Made by a program: the position numbers and the translations under genes. A DNA stretch of 64,000 nucleotides, from positions 248,001 to 312,000 of the forward strand of contig NZ_JODR01000001.1 of NCBI RefSeq assembly GCF_000725885.1, written 5' to 3'. The notes beneath the pieces were generated by a model, which saw nothing but the letters and a program-made list of their open reading frames with translations, searched no databases and had not been told where the DNA came from. Positions 53,841-63,585 of this stretch are shown here, in pieces (position 1 is the stretch's first letter; each line of letters begins with the position of its first letter). The stretch comes from Streptomyces albus subsp. albus. Its GTDB lineage: Bacteria; Actinomycetota; Actinomycetes; Streptomycetales; Streptomycetaceae.

Positions 53841-53855
53841 TATGATGCGCACATG
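53841..53855 (+). promoter_or_regulatory. Candidate -10 for a leaderless gntR transcript
   Basis: TATGAT at 53841-53846 is followed 6 nt later by the ATG at 53853. With normal -10 to +1 spacing, transcription would begin at or within 1-2 nt of the A of the start codon. ATGTG at 53829-53833 and CACAT at 53850-53854 form an inverted repeat around it that could be a GntR site. Confidence 0.45.
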
Positions 53856-54587
53856 TCTCATGCCGCTGCCCCCACAGCCCGGACCGAGCCCGTGAGGGCG
53901 GACCGGCAGCCACCCGCGGCCCAGCGGGTGTACGCACACGTCAAACAGGCCGTCCTCGAACGCCGTTACGAGGGCGGTGTGCTCCTGACCGAGGGCGAAC
54001 TGGCCGAGGCCGTCGGCGTCTCCCGCACCCCCGTCCGCGAAGGGCTGCTCCGGCTGGAGGTGGAGGGGCTCATCCGGCTCTACCCCAAGAAGGGCGCACT
54101 CGTGCTGCCCGTCTCCGCACAGGAGATCGAGGACGTCGTCGAGACCCGGCTGCTGGTCGAACAGCACGCCGTCCGCCGCGCACACCCCGTCTCCGACAAC
54201 CTGGTGGCCCGCCTGGAGGAACTGCTGGCCGAACAGCGCACCCACGCGGCCTCCGGCGACCTGCCCGCCTTCTCCGTCGCCGACCGCGCCTTCCACGCCA
54301 CCATCGTCGAGGCCACCGGCAACCAGATCCTCACCCGCCTCTACGACCAACTCCGCGACCGCCAGCTGCGCATGGGCGTCGCCGTGATGCACGCACACCC
54401 CGACCGGGTCGCCAAGAACATCACCGAGCACGCCGACATCCTGCGCACCCTGCGCGAGGGCGACACGGACGCCGCCGCCCACGCCGTGCACCAGCACGTC
54501 AGCCGCGTCCGCCAGCTGGTGCGCGGCGACGACCGCGCGGACCCGGCGGCACCGGCCCTCGACGGCACCCGGGGTGAGGCCCGGTGA
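53853..54587 (+). CDS. GntR-family transcriptional regulator, FadR (FCD) subfamily
   Basis: The protein has 244 residues: an N-terminal winged helix (QRVYAHVKQAVLERRYEGG, ELAEAVGVSRTPVREGLLRLEVEGLI) and a C-terminal FCD effector domain (VVETRLLVEQHAV, ADRAFHATIVEATGN, HADILRTLREGD, with likely metal-binding His). It probably controls the MFS transporter gene that follows with a GTGA overlap. The ligand is unknown. No ribosome-binding site is visible before the ATG, which fits a leaderless start. Confidence 0.9.
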   Translation: MSHAAAPTARTEPVRADRQPPAAQRVYAHVKQAVLERRYEGGVLLTEGELAEAVGVSRTPVREGLLRLEVEGLIRLYPKKGALVLPVSAQEIEDVVETRLLVEQHAVRRAHPVSDNLVARLEELLAEQRTHAASGDLPAFSVADRAFHATIVEATGNQILTRLYDQLRDRQLRMGVAVMHAHPDRVAKNITEHADILRTLREGDTDAAAHAVHQHVSRVRQLVRGDDRADPAAPALDGTRGEAR

Positions 54588-55900
54588 GCACCGCCGACTC
54601 CCCCCACGTCCGGTTGCCCGGCGATCCCCCCGGCGGCCCCCGCGCCATGTGGGTGTGGGGCATCGGCGTCGCCGTCTACTTCGTCGCCGTCACCTTCCGC
54701 ACCAGCCTGGGCGTGGCCGGCATCGACGCCGCGCACCGCTTCGACATCAACGCCTCGGCCCTCTCCAGCTTCTCCATCCTGCAACTGCTGGTGTACGCGG
54801 GCATGCAGATACCCGTCGGCCTGCTCGTCGACAAATGGGGCACCCGCCGCATCCTGCTGCTCGGCGTCCTGCTGTTCACCGCCGGCCAGTTCGGCTTCGC
54901 CCTGTCCGCCTCGTACGGCACCGCACTGGCCTCCCGGGCCCTGCTCGGCTGCGGCGACGCGATGACCTTCATCGCCGTGCTGCGGCTGGGCGCCCGCTGG
55001 TTCCCCGCCCGGCGCGGCCCGGTCATCGCCCAGGTCGCCGCCCTGATCGGCATGGCGGGCAACCTGGTCACCACCCTCGTGCTCGCCCGCATCCTGGACG
55101 TCTTCGGCTGGACACCCACCTTCGCGGGCAGCGCCGCCGGCGGACTGCTCATCCTGCTGCTGGTGATCTTCTTCCTCCGCGACCACCCGAAGGGCTACGA
55201 ACCGCCCTCCCCGCCCCCCGGCGAGACGAGCGGGTCGGGCTTCATCCGCCGGCAGATCACCGCCGCCTGGCGGGAGCCGGGCACCCGCGTCGGCATGTGG
55301 GTGCACTTCACCTGCCAGTTCCCCGGCATGGTCTTCCTGCTGCTGTGGGGCATGCCCTACCTGGTGGAGGCGCAGGGCCTCGACAAGGGCACGGCGGGCG
55401 CGCTGCTCACCCTCGTCGTCGTCTCCAACATGTGCTGCGGCCTGGTGTACGGCCAGGTCATCGCCCGGCACCACGCGGCCCGCACGCCGCTGGTGCTCGG
55501 TACGGTCCTGGCCACGGCCGCCCTGTGGGCGGCGACGATCGCCTGGCCCGGACGGGCGCCGATGTGGCTGCTGGTCGTCCTGTGCACCGTCCTCGGCGCC
55601 TGCGGACCCGGCTCGATGATCGGCTTCGACTTCTCCCGGCCCGCGAACCCGCCCGAGCGGCAGGGCACCGCCTCCGGCATCGTCAACATGGGCGGCTTCA
55701 CGGCGTCCATGACGACGCTGTTCGCCGTGGGCGTCCTGCTCGACCTGACCGGCGACAACTACCGGATCGCCTTCGTCAGCGTCTTCGTCCTCCAGGCGCT
55801 GGGACTGGTGCAGTTCGCCCGGCTGCGGGGCCGCGCGGTTCGCAGGGAACGCGAACGCGTGGTGGCCAGCCGTGTGGAGGCGGTGCACGTCCCGGTGTGA
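54584..55900 (+). CDS. MFS transporter
   Basis: This 438-residue protein has about twelve membrane helices and an MFS loop motif after helix 2 (GLLVDKWGTRRILL, basic GxxxDxxGxR type). It resembles the anion/organic-acid branch (nitrate or glucarate type), but the substrate is not evident. It is translationally coupled to the GntR gene, so the regulator probably senses its substrate or a derivative. The C-terminal ~25 residues are Arg-rich and cytoplasmic. Confidence 0.9.
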   Translation: MSTADSPHVRLPGDPPGGPRAMWVWGIGVAVYFVAVTFRTSLGVAGIDAAHRFDINASALSSFSILQLLVYAGMQIPVGLLVDKWGTRRILLLGVLLFTAGQFGFALSASYGTALASRALLGCGDAMTFIAVLRLGARWFPARRGPVIAQVAALIGMAGNLVTTLVLARILDVFGWTPTFAGSAAGGLLILLLVIFFLRDHPKGYEPPSPPPGETSGSGFIRRQITAAWREPGTRVGMWVHFTCQFPGMVFLLLWGMPYLVEAQGLDKGTAGALLTLVVVSNMCCGLVYGQVIARHHAARTPLVLGTVLATAALWAATIAWPGRAPMWLLVVLCTVLGACGPGSMIGFDFSRPANPPERQGTASGIVNMGGFTASMTTLFAVGVLLDLTGDNYRIAFVSVFVLQALGLVQFARLRGRAVRRERERVVASRVEAVHVPV

Positions 55901-55984
55901 GGGGAGCGGACCGCGTCGCGTGGACCACGGCGGCTCCGGCGACCAGGCCGACGGCGACTGCGGCGACTGCGGTGACCAGGCCGA

Positions 55985-56818
55985 CTACGGCGTGACGGAG
56001 AAGTGGCGCAGGATCTCGGCCGCCAGCTCGGCGTCACCGTCGATCTTGACGCGGTCCGCGACGGCCTCCGGCCGTACGCGGCCCGCGGCCAGCCGCGAGT
56101 AGGTCTCCCAGTCCATCGCGAGCGTCGCCGTCGGGCCCAGCGAGACGCTGCCGTCCACCGTGCCGTTGCCGTCCTTGTCCACGCGCACCGTCCGCATGAA
56201 CTCCACGGGGCCGCTCACATCGAAGACGATCGCCGAGTTCGGCGGGGCACCGACGTCCTTGGCGACGACCTTCGGCAGCGCCGCGAGCATCACATCCCGG
56301 GCCACATAGGCACCCGGCGAGTCGAGGTCGCCCGGAGCGTCCAGCGCCCGCCGCAGATCCTGCTCGTGCACCCACACGTCGAAGGCCCGCATCATCAACT
56401 GCCGCTCCAGCGTGAGCTTCCGCGGCCCGAACGGCAGCACATTGGTGACCTCCGCCTCCGGGCCGCGCTTCTCGTTGCGCAGATGCCGCGACCGGCGGAT
56501 GAAGACGTACTCGAACTCGCTGGTCATCTCCGGCCCCGTGTGATGCCGCCGCACATCCACCTGGACCTCCATGTGGCGGCTCTTCTCGTCCCGCACGTGC
56601 AGGATGTCGCGGGGCAGGGAGTGGATCGGCCGCGGATCCCCCATCACTTCGCATTCGAGACCGATGATGTGGGACACCACGTCGCGGACCGACCAGCCCG
56701 GGCACTCGGTCCGCCGGTTCCACTCCCCTTCGACGAGCGGAGTGACCAGCTCGGATATCGCTTCCATGGACTGCGTCCATGCGTCAACGTAGGGCTGAAG
56801 GCTTGGGTGGTCGGTCAC
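55985..56818 (-). CDS. Maleylpyruvate isomerase-family mycothiol-dependent enzyme
   Basis: This 277-residue protein has an N-terminal DinB-like four-helix bundle with CPGWSVRDVVSHIIGLE and HEQDLRRALDAPG, the metal-binding His residues of the mycothiol-dependent isomerase family. The C-terminal domain (about 190-275) is a small sterol-carrier-like domain. Members act on mycothiol conjugates; the substrate is unknown. GTG at 56818. It is divergent from a nitrilase-family gene. Confidence 0.85.
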   Translation of the reverse strand: MTDHPSLQPYVDAWTQSMEAISELVTPLVEGEWNRRTECPGWSVRDVVSHIIGLECEVMGDPRPIHSLPRDILHVRDEKSRHMEVQVDVRRHHTGPEMTSEFEYVFIRRSRHLRNEKRGPEAEVTNVLPFGPRKLTLERQLMMRAFDVWVHEQDLRRALDAPGDLDSPGAYVARDVMLAALPKVVAKDVGAPPNSAIVFDVSGPVEFMRTVRVDKDGNGTVDGSVSLGPTATLAMDWETYSRLAAGRVRPEAVADRVKIDGDAELAAEILRHFSVTP

Positions 56819-56972
56819 GGGACCCCTCGGCTTGGCGGTTCGCTGGCTGCTGGACAGGGCAGGGTGCTCATGCTGGCCGCTCTCAAGTTACGCTGCGCAC
56901 GGGCACCCCGGCAGTGCTTTTGGGACGATGCTAGGCCCAATCGCCCCCCTCGATCGCATGGACGGTGATACG

Positions 56973-57761
56973 GTGCGCGCTTCGCTTCTCCAGATGCAGG
57001 TGGACCCGGACGAGTCGGTCGCCTCCCGCCGCGAGCGGGCCGCTGCGCTCGTCCGCGGACAAGCCGGTGCCGACCTGGTGGTCCTGCCCGAACTGTGGCC
57101 CGTCGGCGCCTTCGCGCACGACCGGTTCGCCGCCGAGGCCGAGGACGCCGACCCGGCGACCGGCCCCACCGCACTGGCCATGTCCGCCGCCGCCCGCGAC
57201 GCCGGGGTCTGGCTGCACGCCGGTTCGATCGTGGAGAAGGGCGAGGAGGGCGGCGCCCTCTACAACACCTCGTTGGTCTTCTCCCCCACCGGTGAACTCG
57301 CCGCCGCCTACCGCAAGATCCACCGCTTCGGCTTCGACCGCGGCGAGGCCGCGCTGATGACGGCGGGCACCACCCCCGTCACCGTCCCGCACCCGCAGGC
57401 CACCCTCGGCCTGGCCACCTGCTACGACCTGCGCTTCCCCGAACTCTTCCGCGCCCTTGTCGACGCGGGGGCCGGTGTCCTGGTCGTGCCCGCCGGCTGG
57501 CCCGCGAAGCGTGCCGCGCACTGGTCCCTGTTCACCCGCGCCCGCGCCGTGGAGAACCAGTGCTTCGTACTGGCCTGCGGTAGCGCCGGCACCCACGCGG
57601 GCGTCGCCCAGGCCGGGCACAGCGCCGTCATCGACCCCTGGGGCGAGACGGTCGCGGAGGCCGCCACCACGGACGAGACGGTCCTCACCGTCGATCTCGA
57701 CCTCACCCAGATCGAGAAGGTCCGCGAGGTCTTCCCCGTCCTCAAGGACCGGGTGCTCTGA
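56973..57761 (+). CDS. Carbon-nitrogen hydrolase (nitrilase superfamily)
   Basis: This 262-residue protein has the catalytic triad of the family: Glu in VVLPELWPVG, Lys in YRKIHRFG and Cys in ATCYDLRFPELFR. It is similar in length to omega-amidase/Nit-type enzymes that hydrolyse small amides such as deaminated glutathione, but the substrate is not certain. GTG at 56973 was preferred because family members start near RASLLQ; ATG at 56958 is in frame 5 codons earlier. Confidence 0.88.
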   Translation: MRASLLQMQVDPDESVASRRERAAALVRGQAGADLVVLPELWPVGAFAHDRFAAEAEDADPATGPTALAMSAAARDAGVWLHAGSIVEKGEEGGALYNTSLVFSPTGELAAAYRKIHRFGFDRGEAALMTAGTTPVTVPHPQATLGLATCYDLRFPELFRALVDAGAGVLVVPAGWPAKRAAHWSLFTRARAVENQCFVLACGSAGTHAGVAQAGHSAVIDPWGETVAEAATTDETVLTVDLDLTQIEKVREVFPVLKDRVL

Positions 57762-57859
57762 GCCGCCGGGCCCTCGCCGGCCCGCGCACCGCGCCCGGCC
57801 GCGCTCCGCGGTGGCCGGGCGCCCGGCACCTTCCGGCCGGGGAGTGGCACGCTTGAACC

Positions 57860-59725
57860 ATGAACGACCCGGCCACCTCCGCCCCCGCCTCCGCACCCGC
57901 CCGCCGTCCCCGCGTCCGCGCCCCGGAGCTGACCGGGGCCGGGGGCTGGCTGAACACGGGCGGTGAACAGCTGAGCCTCGCCGCGCTGCGGGGAAAGATC
58001 ACGATTGTCGATTTCTGGACGTTCTGCTGCATCAACTGTCTGCACGTCCTCGACGAGCTGCGGGAGCTGGAGGAGCGGCACAGCGACACCGTCGTGGTGG
58101 TCGGGGTGCACTCGCCCAAGTTCGTGCACGAGGCCGAGCACGCCGCCGTGGTGGACGCCGTCGAGCGGTACGGGGTCGAGCACCCGGTGCTGGACGACCC
58201 CGAGCTGGCCACCTGGAAGCAGTACGCGGTGCGGGCCTGGCCGACGCTGGTCGTGATCGACCCGGAGGGCTACGTCGTGGCGCAGCACGCCGGGGAGGGG
58301 CACGTCCACGCGATCGAGCGGCTCGTGGAGCAGCTGGAGGCCGAGCACGGTGCCAAGGGGACGCTGCGCCGCGGGGACGGGCCGTACGTGCCGCCCGAGC
58401 CCGTCGCGACCGATCTGCGTTTTCCCGGCAAGGTGCTGGCCCTGCCCGACGGCGGGTACCTCGTCTCCGACACGACCCGGCACCAGCTCGTGGAGCTGGC
58501 GGCGGACGGCGAGACCGTGCGGCGGCGGATCGGGGCCGGGGAGCGGGGGCTGGCCGACGGCGGCCCCGAGGCGGCACGCTTCAACGAGCCGCAGGGGCTG
58601 GCGCTGCTGCCCGACGGGCAGGTGCTCGTCGCGGACACCGTCAACCACGCGCTGCGGCGTGTGGATCCGTCCACCGGCGAGACGCTGACCGTCGCCGGCA
58701 CCGGGCAGCAGTGGTTCCAGGGTGCCCCCGCCCAGGGTCCGGCGCGGGAGACGGCGCTGTCGTCGCCGTGGGACGTGGCGTACTTCGCGGACCGCGTGTG
58801 GATCGCGATGGCCGGGGTGCACCAGTTGTGGACGTACGACCCGGCGAGCGGCACGGTGCGGGCCGAGGCCGGGACGACCAACGAGGGGCTGGTGGACGGT
58901 CCCGCCGGTGAGGCGTGGTTCGCGCAGCCGTCCGGGCTGGCCGTCTCCTCCGACGGTACGCGGCTGTGGGTGGCCGACTCCGAGACCAGCGCGCTGCGGT
59001 GGGTCGAGCGGGACGGTGAGGGGTTCGCCGTGCGGACCGCTGTGGGCACCGGCCTCTTCGACTTCGGCCATCGCGACGGGCCGGCCGGGCAGGCGCTCTT
59101 CCAGCATCCGCTCGGTGTGACGGCGCTGCCGGACGGTTCGGTGGCGGTCTGCGACACCTACAACCACGCGCTGCGCCGCTACGATCCGGCCACCGGTGAG
59201 GTCAGCACGCTGGCCACCGATCTGCGTGAGCCGTCGGATGCCGTGCTGGCGCCGGAGGCGGGCGGGGAGATCGTCGTCGTCGAGTCGGCCCGTCACCGGC
59301 TCACCCGGCTGCGGCTGCCCGAGGACGCCGTACGCGTCGAGGCCGTCGCGCACCGTACGCAGCGGGCGGCGACCGAGGTGGCGCCGGGTGTGCTCCGTCT
59401 CGATGTGGTCTTCCAGCCGCCGCCGGGTCAGAAGCTCGACACCCGTTACGGGCCTTCGACGCGGCTGATCGTCAGTGCCACCCCGCCGGAACTCCTCGCG
59501 GAGGGCGAGGGCGCCGGTACGGAGCTGCGCCGTGAGGTGCGGCTGGCGGGTGCGGAGGGTGCCGAGGGTGTGCTGCACGTCTCGGCGATGGCCGCCTCCT
59601 GCGACGAGGAGGGGGAGTACCCGGCCTGCCACGTCCACCAGCAGGACTGGGGCGTGCCCGTGCGGCTCAGCGGCCGGGGTGCCGACCGGCTGCCGCTGGT
59701 GCTGGCCGGTCTGGACGAGGGCTGA
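57860..59725 (+). CDS. Thioredoxin-domain protein with NHL repeats
   Basis: The protein has 621 residues. The N-terminal thioredoxin-like domain (about 25-160) has IVDFWTFCCINCLHVLDELR, with a CCINC motif in place of CxxC. A seven-bladed NHL-type propeller (about 190-500) follows, with repeats such as FNEPQGLALLPDGQVLVADT and HPLGVTALPDGSVAVCDT. A C-terminal beta domain completes it. It resembles NHLRC2-like proteins. No signal peptide is visible, so it is probably cytoplasmic. Function unknown. Confidence 0.9.
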   Translation: MNDPATSAPASAPARRPRVRAPELTGAGGWLNTGGEQLSLAALRGKITIVDFWTFCCINCLHVLDELRELEERHSDTVVVVGVHSPKFVHEAEHAAVVDAVERYGVEHPVLDDPELATWKQYAVRAWPTLVVIDPEGYVVAQHAGEGHVHAIERLVEQLEAEHGAKGTLRRGDGPYVPPEPVATDLRFPGKVLALPDGGYLVSDTTRHQLVELAADGETVRRRIGAGERGLADGGPEAARFNEPQGLALLPDGQVLVADTVNHALRRVDPSTGETLTVAGTGQQWFQGAPAQGPARETALSSPWDVAYFADRVWIAMAGVHQLWTYDPASGTVRAEAGTTNEGLVDGPAGEAWFAQPSGLAVSSDGTRLWVADSETSALRWVERDGEGFAVRTAVGTGLFDFGHRDGPAGQALFQHPLGVTALPDGSVAVCDTYNHALRRYDPATGEVSTLATDLREPSDAVLAPEAGGEIVVVESARHRLTRLRLPEDAVRVEAVAHRTQRAATEVAPGVLRLDVVFQPPPGQKLDTRYGPSTRLIVSATPPELLAEGEGAGTELRREVRLAGAEGAEGVLHVSAMAASCDEEGEYPACHVHQQDWGVPVRLSGRGADRLPLVLAGLDEG

Positions 59726-59800
59726 CCGCCGGTCCGGTGAACGGGGCGGCCACGCGAGGCCGTCCCGTCGCGGGGGTGAGCCGCCGGGATGCCGGCCGGC

Positions 59801-60028
59801 TCACTCCCAGTGGTGCTTGTTGACCTCTTCGATCACCGGGGCGCCGGGGGACGGCGGTTCGACACGACGGCGCTTGAGGATGCTGATGTAGGTGCACAGC
59901 CCGATGACGCCGACGATCAGCAGCAGGGCGCCCACCAAGTGGACGTTGACGCCGCTGATGTCGATGTCGACGGCCAGGGCCAGTATCGCCCCCACCGCCA
60001 TCATGCCGATGCAGATGACGATGCCCAT
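59801..60028 (-). CDS. Small two-helix membrane protein, DUF6458-like
   Basis: This 75-residue protein has two hydrophobic helices (about residues 1-22 and 28-50), then a Lys/Arg cluster (LKRRR) and a polar tail ending HHWE. ATG at 60028 has GGAGG 9 nt upstream. I assign DUF6458 by the GIVICIGMMAVGAILALAV opening; no function is known. It converges with the thioredoxin-NHL gene. Confidence 0.78.
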   Translation of the reverse strand: MGIVICIGMMAVGAILALAVDIDISGVNVHLVGALLLIVGVIGLCTYISILKRRRVEPPSPGAPVIEEVNKHHWE

Positions 60029-60163
60029 GAGTGATGCCTCCAAGCTCAGTCGAGGCCGCGCTTACCGCGCTTACCGGCGGCGGGTACCCGGCTCACCCGG
60101 AGGCATTCCGGGGGAGCCGGGCGGAGGCGGTGGGGCGTGGCGGGGAGGCGGGGGCCGGTCCGG

Positions 60164-61456
60164 TCACTCCCCCAGGAACGCCGTGAGGCAGTTCGCCAGC
60201 AGGAACGGGTCGTCCGCGCCGCACAGTTCGCGTGCGGAGTGCATGGAGAGGATGGCGACGCCGATGTCCACGGTGGTGATGCCGTGCCGGGCGGCGGTGA
60301 GGGGGCCGATGGTGGTGCCGCAGGGCATGTCGTTGTGGGAGACGAAGCTCTGCCAGGGCACCCCGGCGCGTTCGCAGGCGGCGGCGAACAGGGCCCGGCC
60401 TGAACCGTCGGTGGCGTAGCGCTGGTTGACGTTGACCTTGAGGATGGGTCCGCCGTTGGGCATCGGGTGGTGGCCCGGCTCGTGCCGCTCGGGGTAGTTG
60501 GGGTGCACGGCGTGTCCGGTGTCGGAGGAGAAGCACACGGTTCCCGCGAGGGCCCGGGCCCGGTCCTCGAACGTGCCGCCGCGTGCGGCGACGGACCGCT
60601 CCAGCACCGTGCCGAGCAGGGGGCCCTGGGCGCCGGTGTCGGACTGGCTGCCGTTCTCCTCGTGGTCGAAGGCGGCGAGTACGGGGATGGCGGCGGGGGC
60701 GGTGCCGGCCTCGGCGACGGCGGCGAGCGCGGCCACGCCGGCGTGCACGGACAGCAGGTTGTCCATGCGCGGCCCGGCGACCAGTTCGCGGTCCCGTCCC
60801 AGGTAGGCGGGGGGTTCCACGCTGTGCGCCATGAGGTCCCAGCCGGCGACGGCGTCGGCGTCCAGTCCGCTCTCCTCGGCGAGGAAGCGCACCAGGTCGC
60901 CTTCGCCGGGGCGGCCCAGTCCCCAGATCGGGGTCATGTGGCGCTGGCGCTCCAGCTTGAGCCCGTCGTTGACCTGGCGGTCGAGGTGGATGGCCAGTTG
61001 CGGGACGCGCAGCAGGGGGCGGTCGACGTGCACCAGGCGGGTGGAGCCGTCCCGGAGGGTGAGCCGGCCGCTGAGGCCCAGGTCCCGGTCGAGCCAGGTG
61101 TTGAGGAGGGTGCCGCCGTAGATCTCGACGGCGATCTGCCGCCAGCCCTGGGCGCCGGTGTCGGGCACGGGCTTGACGCGCAGGTTGGGCGAGTCGGTGT
61201 GGGCGCCGACGATCCGGAAGGGGGTGGCGGGTGTCGCGCCTTCGGGGACGTACCAGGCGATCAGGGCGCCGCCGCGCAGTACGTACTTGCCGCCGGGGGT
61301 GCCGTCCCACGCGTCGGTCTCGTGGACCTGCTGGAAGCCGGCTTCGGCCAGCCGTGCGGCTGCGTTCGCCACCGCGTGGTAGGGCGAGGGACTGGCGGCG
61401 AGGAAGGACAGCAGGCCGTCGGTGTGGCCGCGGTCGAACGGCATGGCATCGCTCAT
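60164..61456 (-). CDS. apeB: M18-family aspartyl aminopeptidase
   Basis: This 430-residue protein has metal-binding and catalytic motifs of the M18 family: IVGAHTDSPNLRVKP, RMDNLLSVHAG, AAFDHEENGSQSDTGAQG and a C-terminal DIGVAILSMHSARELCG. It removes N-terminal acidic residues from peptides in the cytoplasm, with two Zn2+ ions. The length is typical. ATG at 61456. Confidence 0.94.
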   Translation of the reverse strand: MSDAMPFDRGHTDGLLSFLAASPSPYHAVANAAARLAEAGFQQVHETDAWDGTPGGKYVLRGGALIAWYVPEGATPATPFRIVGAHTDSPNLRVKPVPDTGAQGWRQIAVEIYGGTLLNTWLDRDLGLSGRLTLRDGSTRLVHVDRPLLRVPQLAIHLDRQVNDGLKLERQRHMTPIWGLGRPGEGDLVRFLAEESGLDADAVAGWDLMAHSVEPPAYLGRDRELVAGPRMDNLLSVHAGVAALAAVAEAGTAPAAIPVLAAFDHEENGSQSDTGAQGPLLGTVLERSVAARGGTFEDRARALAGTVCFSSDTGHAVHPNYPERHEPGHHPMPNGGPILKVNVNQRYATDGSGRALFAAACERAGVPWQSFVSHNDMPCGTTIGPLTAARHGITTVDIGVAILSMHSARELCGADDPFLLANCLTAFLGE

Positions 61457-61577
61457 GCCCCCACCTTACGGCCGCCCCGGGCGGGCCCCGCCGCCCCGGC
61501 CCACCTGCGCGAACGTCCCGGCCGGGGACGCTCGACGCTGTGGGGGACGCCCGCCCGGCAGCAGCCCAGCAAGGCGA

Positions 61578-61610
61578 GCGCCCCGCTCCCGTGGGGGAGG
61601 AGCGGGGCGC
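61578..61610 (-). terminator. Terminator after the FadE5-like gene
   Basis: Perfect 12-bp stem, GCGCCCCGCTCC (61578-61589) and GGAGCGGGGCGC (61599-61610), 9-nt loop, downstream of the minus-strand acyl-CoA dehydrogenase. Confidence 0.75.
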
Positions 61611-61641
61611 GGCTGACAGCCGGGGTGCCGTCGGGCGGGGC

Positions 61642-63468
61642 TCAGAAGGCGGACTCGTCCAGTTCCATGACGGACAGGTCGACCTCGGCGGCCAGCTGCC
61701 GCTGGACGGAGACCTGCGGCAGCACGTTCGCCGCGAAGAACTTCGCCGCGGCGATCTTGCCCTGGTAGAAGGGCGCGTCCTTGGCGGAGGCACCGGCCAG
61801 CTTCTCGGCGGCGACGGCGGCGCCGCGCAGCAGCAGGTAGCCGATCACGACGTCACCGGCGGCCATCAGGAACCGGGTGGTGTTCAGGCCGACCTTGTAG
61901 ATCGACCGGACGTCCTTCTCGGTGGCGGCCAGGTCGGTGAGCATCGTGCCGACGATGCCTTCGAGGTCGCCGGCGGCCTTGGCGAGCTGGTCGCGGGCGG
62001 CGGCCAGTTCCTCGCCGCCGCGGGCCTCGGCGAGGAACTTCTTGACCTCTTCGGAGAGGGCGGTGAGCGCCTGGCCCTGGTCGCGGACGACCTTGCGGAA
62101 GAAGAAGTCCTGGCCCTGGATGGCGGTGGTGCCCTCGTAGAGGGTGTCGATCTTGGAGTCCCGGATGTACTGCTCGATCGGGTACTCCTGGAGGTAGCCG
62201 GAGCCGCCCAGGGTCTGGAGGGACTGCGCGAGCTGCTCGTAGGACTTCTCGGAGCCGTAGCCCTTGACGATGGGCAGCAGCAGGTCGTTGAGGCGGCGCG
62301 CGGCGGAGGCGTCCTCGCCGTTGTGCTCCTTGAGCATGATCTCGTCCTGCACCGTGGCGGTGTACAGGACGAGGGCGCGCATGCCCTCGGCGTACGCCTT
62401 CTGCGTGAGCAGCGAGCGGCGGACGTCGGGGTGGTGGGTGATGGTGACGCGCGGCGCGGTCTTGTCGGTGAACTGCGCCAGGTCGGCGCCCTGGACGCGC
62501 TCCTTGGCGTACTCCAGCGCGTTGAGGTAGCCGGTGGACAGGGTGGCGATGGCCTTCGTGCCGACCATCATCCGGGCGAACTCGATGATCTTGAACATCT
62601 GGCGGATGCCGTCGTGCTTCTCGCCCAGCAGCCAGCCCTTGGCGGGCCGGTTGGCGCCGAAGGTCATCTCGCAGGTGTTGGAGACCTTCAGGCCCATCTT
62701 GTGCTCGACGTTGGTGGCGTAGACGCCGTTGCGCTCGCCCAGTTCGCCGGTCTCCCAGTCGAAGTCGTACTTCGGCACGATGAACAGGGACAGGCCCTTG
62801 GTGCCCGGGCCGTGGCCCTCGGGGCGGGCGAGGACGAAGTGCACGATGTTCTCGGACATGTCGTGCTCGCCCGAGGTGATGAAGCGCTTGACGCCCTCGA
62901 TGTGCCAGGAGCCGTCGTCCTGCTGGACGGCCTTGGTGCGGCCGGCGCCCACGTCGGAGCCGGCGTCCGGCTCGGTGAGCACCATGGTGGAGCCCCACTG
63001 CTTGTCGGCCATCAGCTTGGCGATCTTGCGCTGCTCCTCGGTGCCCTCGTCGTAGAGGACGCCGGCGAAGGCGGGGCCGGAGGCGTACATCCACACCGCG
63101 GGGTTGGCCCCCAGGATGGTCTCGGCGAAGCCCCACAGCAGCGAGCGCGGGGCGACGGTGCCGCCGATCTCCTCCGGGATGCCCAGGCGCCACCATTCGG
63201 CGTCCATGTACGCCTGGTAGCTCTTCTTGAAGGATTCCGGGACGGGTGCGGTGTTGGTCTCCGGGTCGAAGACGGGCGGAGTGCGGTCGGCGTCCTCGAA
63301 GGAGGCGGCCAGCTCGTTCTCGGCGAGCCGGGCGATCTCACTGAGGATGTTCTTCGCGGTCTCGACGTCCATCTCCGCGAACGGTCCGGTGCCGTACACC
63401 GCATCGCGCCCGAGCACCTCGAACAGGTTGAACTCGATGTCGCGGAGATTCGACTTGTAATGCCCCAT
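61642..63468 (-). CDS. fadE5: FadE5-like long acyl-CoA dehydrogenase
   Basis: This 608-residue protein starts [20 protein letters not shown]. It has [19 protein letters not shown] (FAD-binding), [21 protein letters not shown], the catalytic base region [16 protein letters not shown] and a C-terminal extension of about 150 residues. It closely matches mycobacterial FadE5, which oxidises long-chain acyl-CoAs. A TACCCGTCGGTA palindrome at 63524-63535 lies 56 bp upstream and may bind a regulator. Confidence 0.92.
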   Translation of the reverse strand: MGHYKSNLRDIEFNLFEVLGRDAVYGTGPFAEMDVETAKNILSEIARLAENELAASFEDADRTPPVFDPETNTAPVPESFKKSYQAYMDAEWWRLGIPEEIGGTVAPRSLLWGFAETILGANPAVWMYASGPAFAGVLYDEGTEEQRKIAKLMADKQWGSTMVLTEPDAGSDVGAGRTKAVQQDDGSWHIEGVKRFITSGEHDMSENIVHFVLARPEGHGPGTKGLSLFIVPKYDFDWETGELGERNGVYATNVEHKMGLKVSNTCEMTFGANRPAKGWLLGEKHDGIRQMFKIIEFARMMVGTKAIATLSTGYLNALEYAKERVQGADLAQFTDKTAPRVTITHHPDVRRSLLTQKAYAEGMRALVLYTATVQDEIMLKEHNGEDASAARRLNDLLLPIVKGYGSEKSYEQLAQSLQTLGGSGYLQEYPIEQYIRDSKIDTLYEGTTAIQGQDFFFRKVVRDQGQALTALSEEVKKFLAEARGGEELAAARDQLAKAAGDLEGIVGTMLTDLAATEKDVRSIYKVGLNTTRFLMAAGDVVIGYLLLRGAAVAAEKLAGASAKDAPFYQGKIAAAKFFAANVLPQVSVQRQLAAEVDLSVMELDESAF

Positions 63469-63523
63469 GGCGACGGCTCCGTAATGACTCGCTCGTACTT
63501 GTCAGTAGCTCCTTAGATGATGC

Positions 63524-63535
63524 TACCCGTCGGTA
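63524..63535. promoter_or_regulatory. Palindrome upstream of the FadE5-like gene
   Basis: TACC-CGTC-GGTA, between the FadE5-like gene and the divergent SseB-like gene. Similar TACNNNNNNGTA-type operators are common for TetR regulators of fatty acid genes in actinobacteria. Confidence 0.4.
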
Positions 63536-63585
63536 ATAAGAAGCAACCCCCCGCCACCCATCTGTGACTGGTTACTCTTTTCGGC

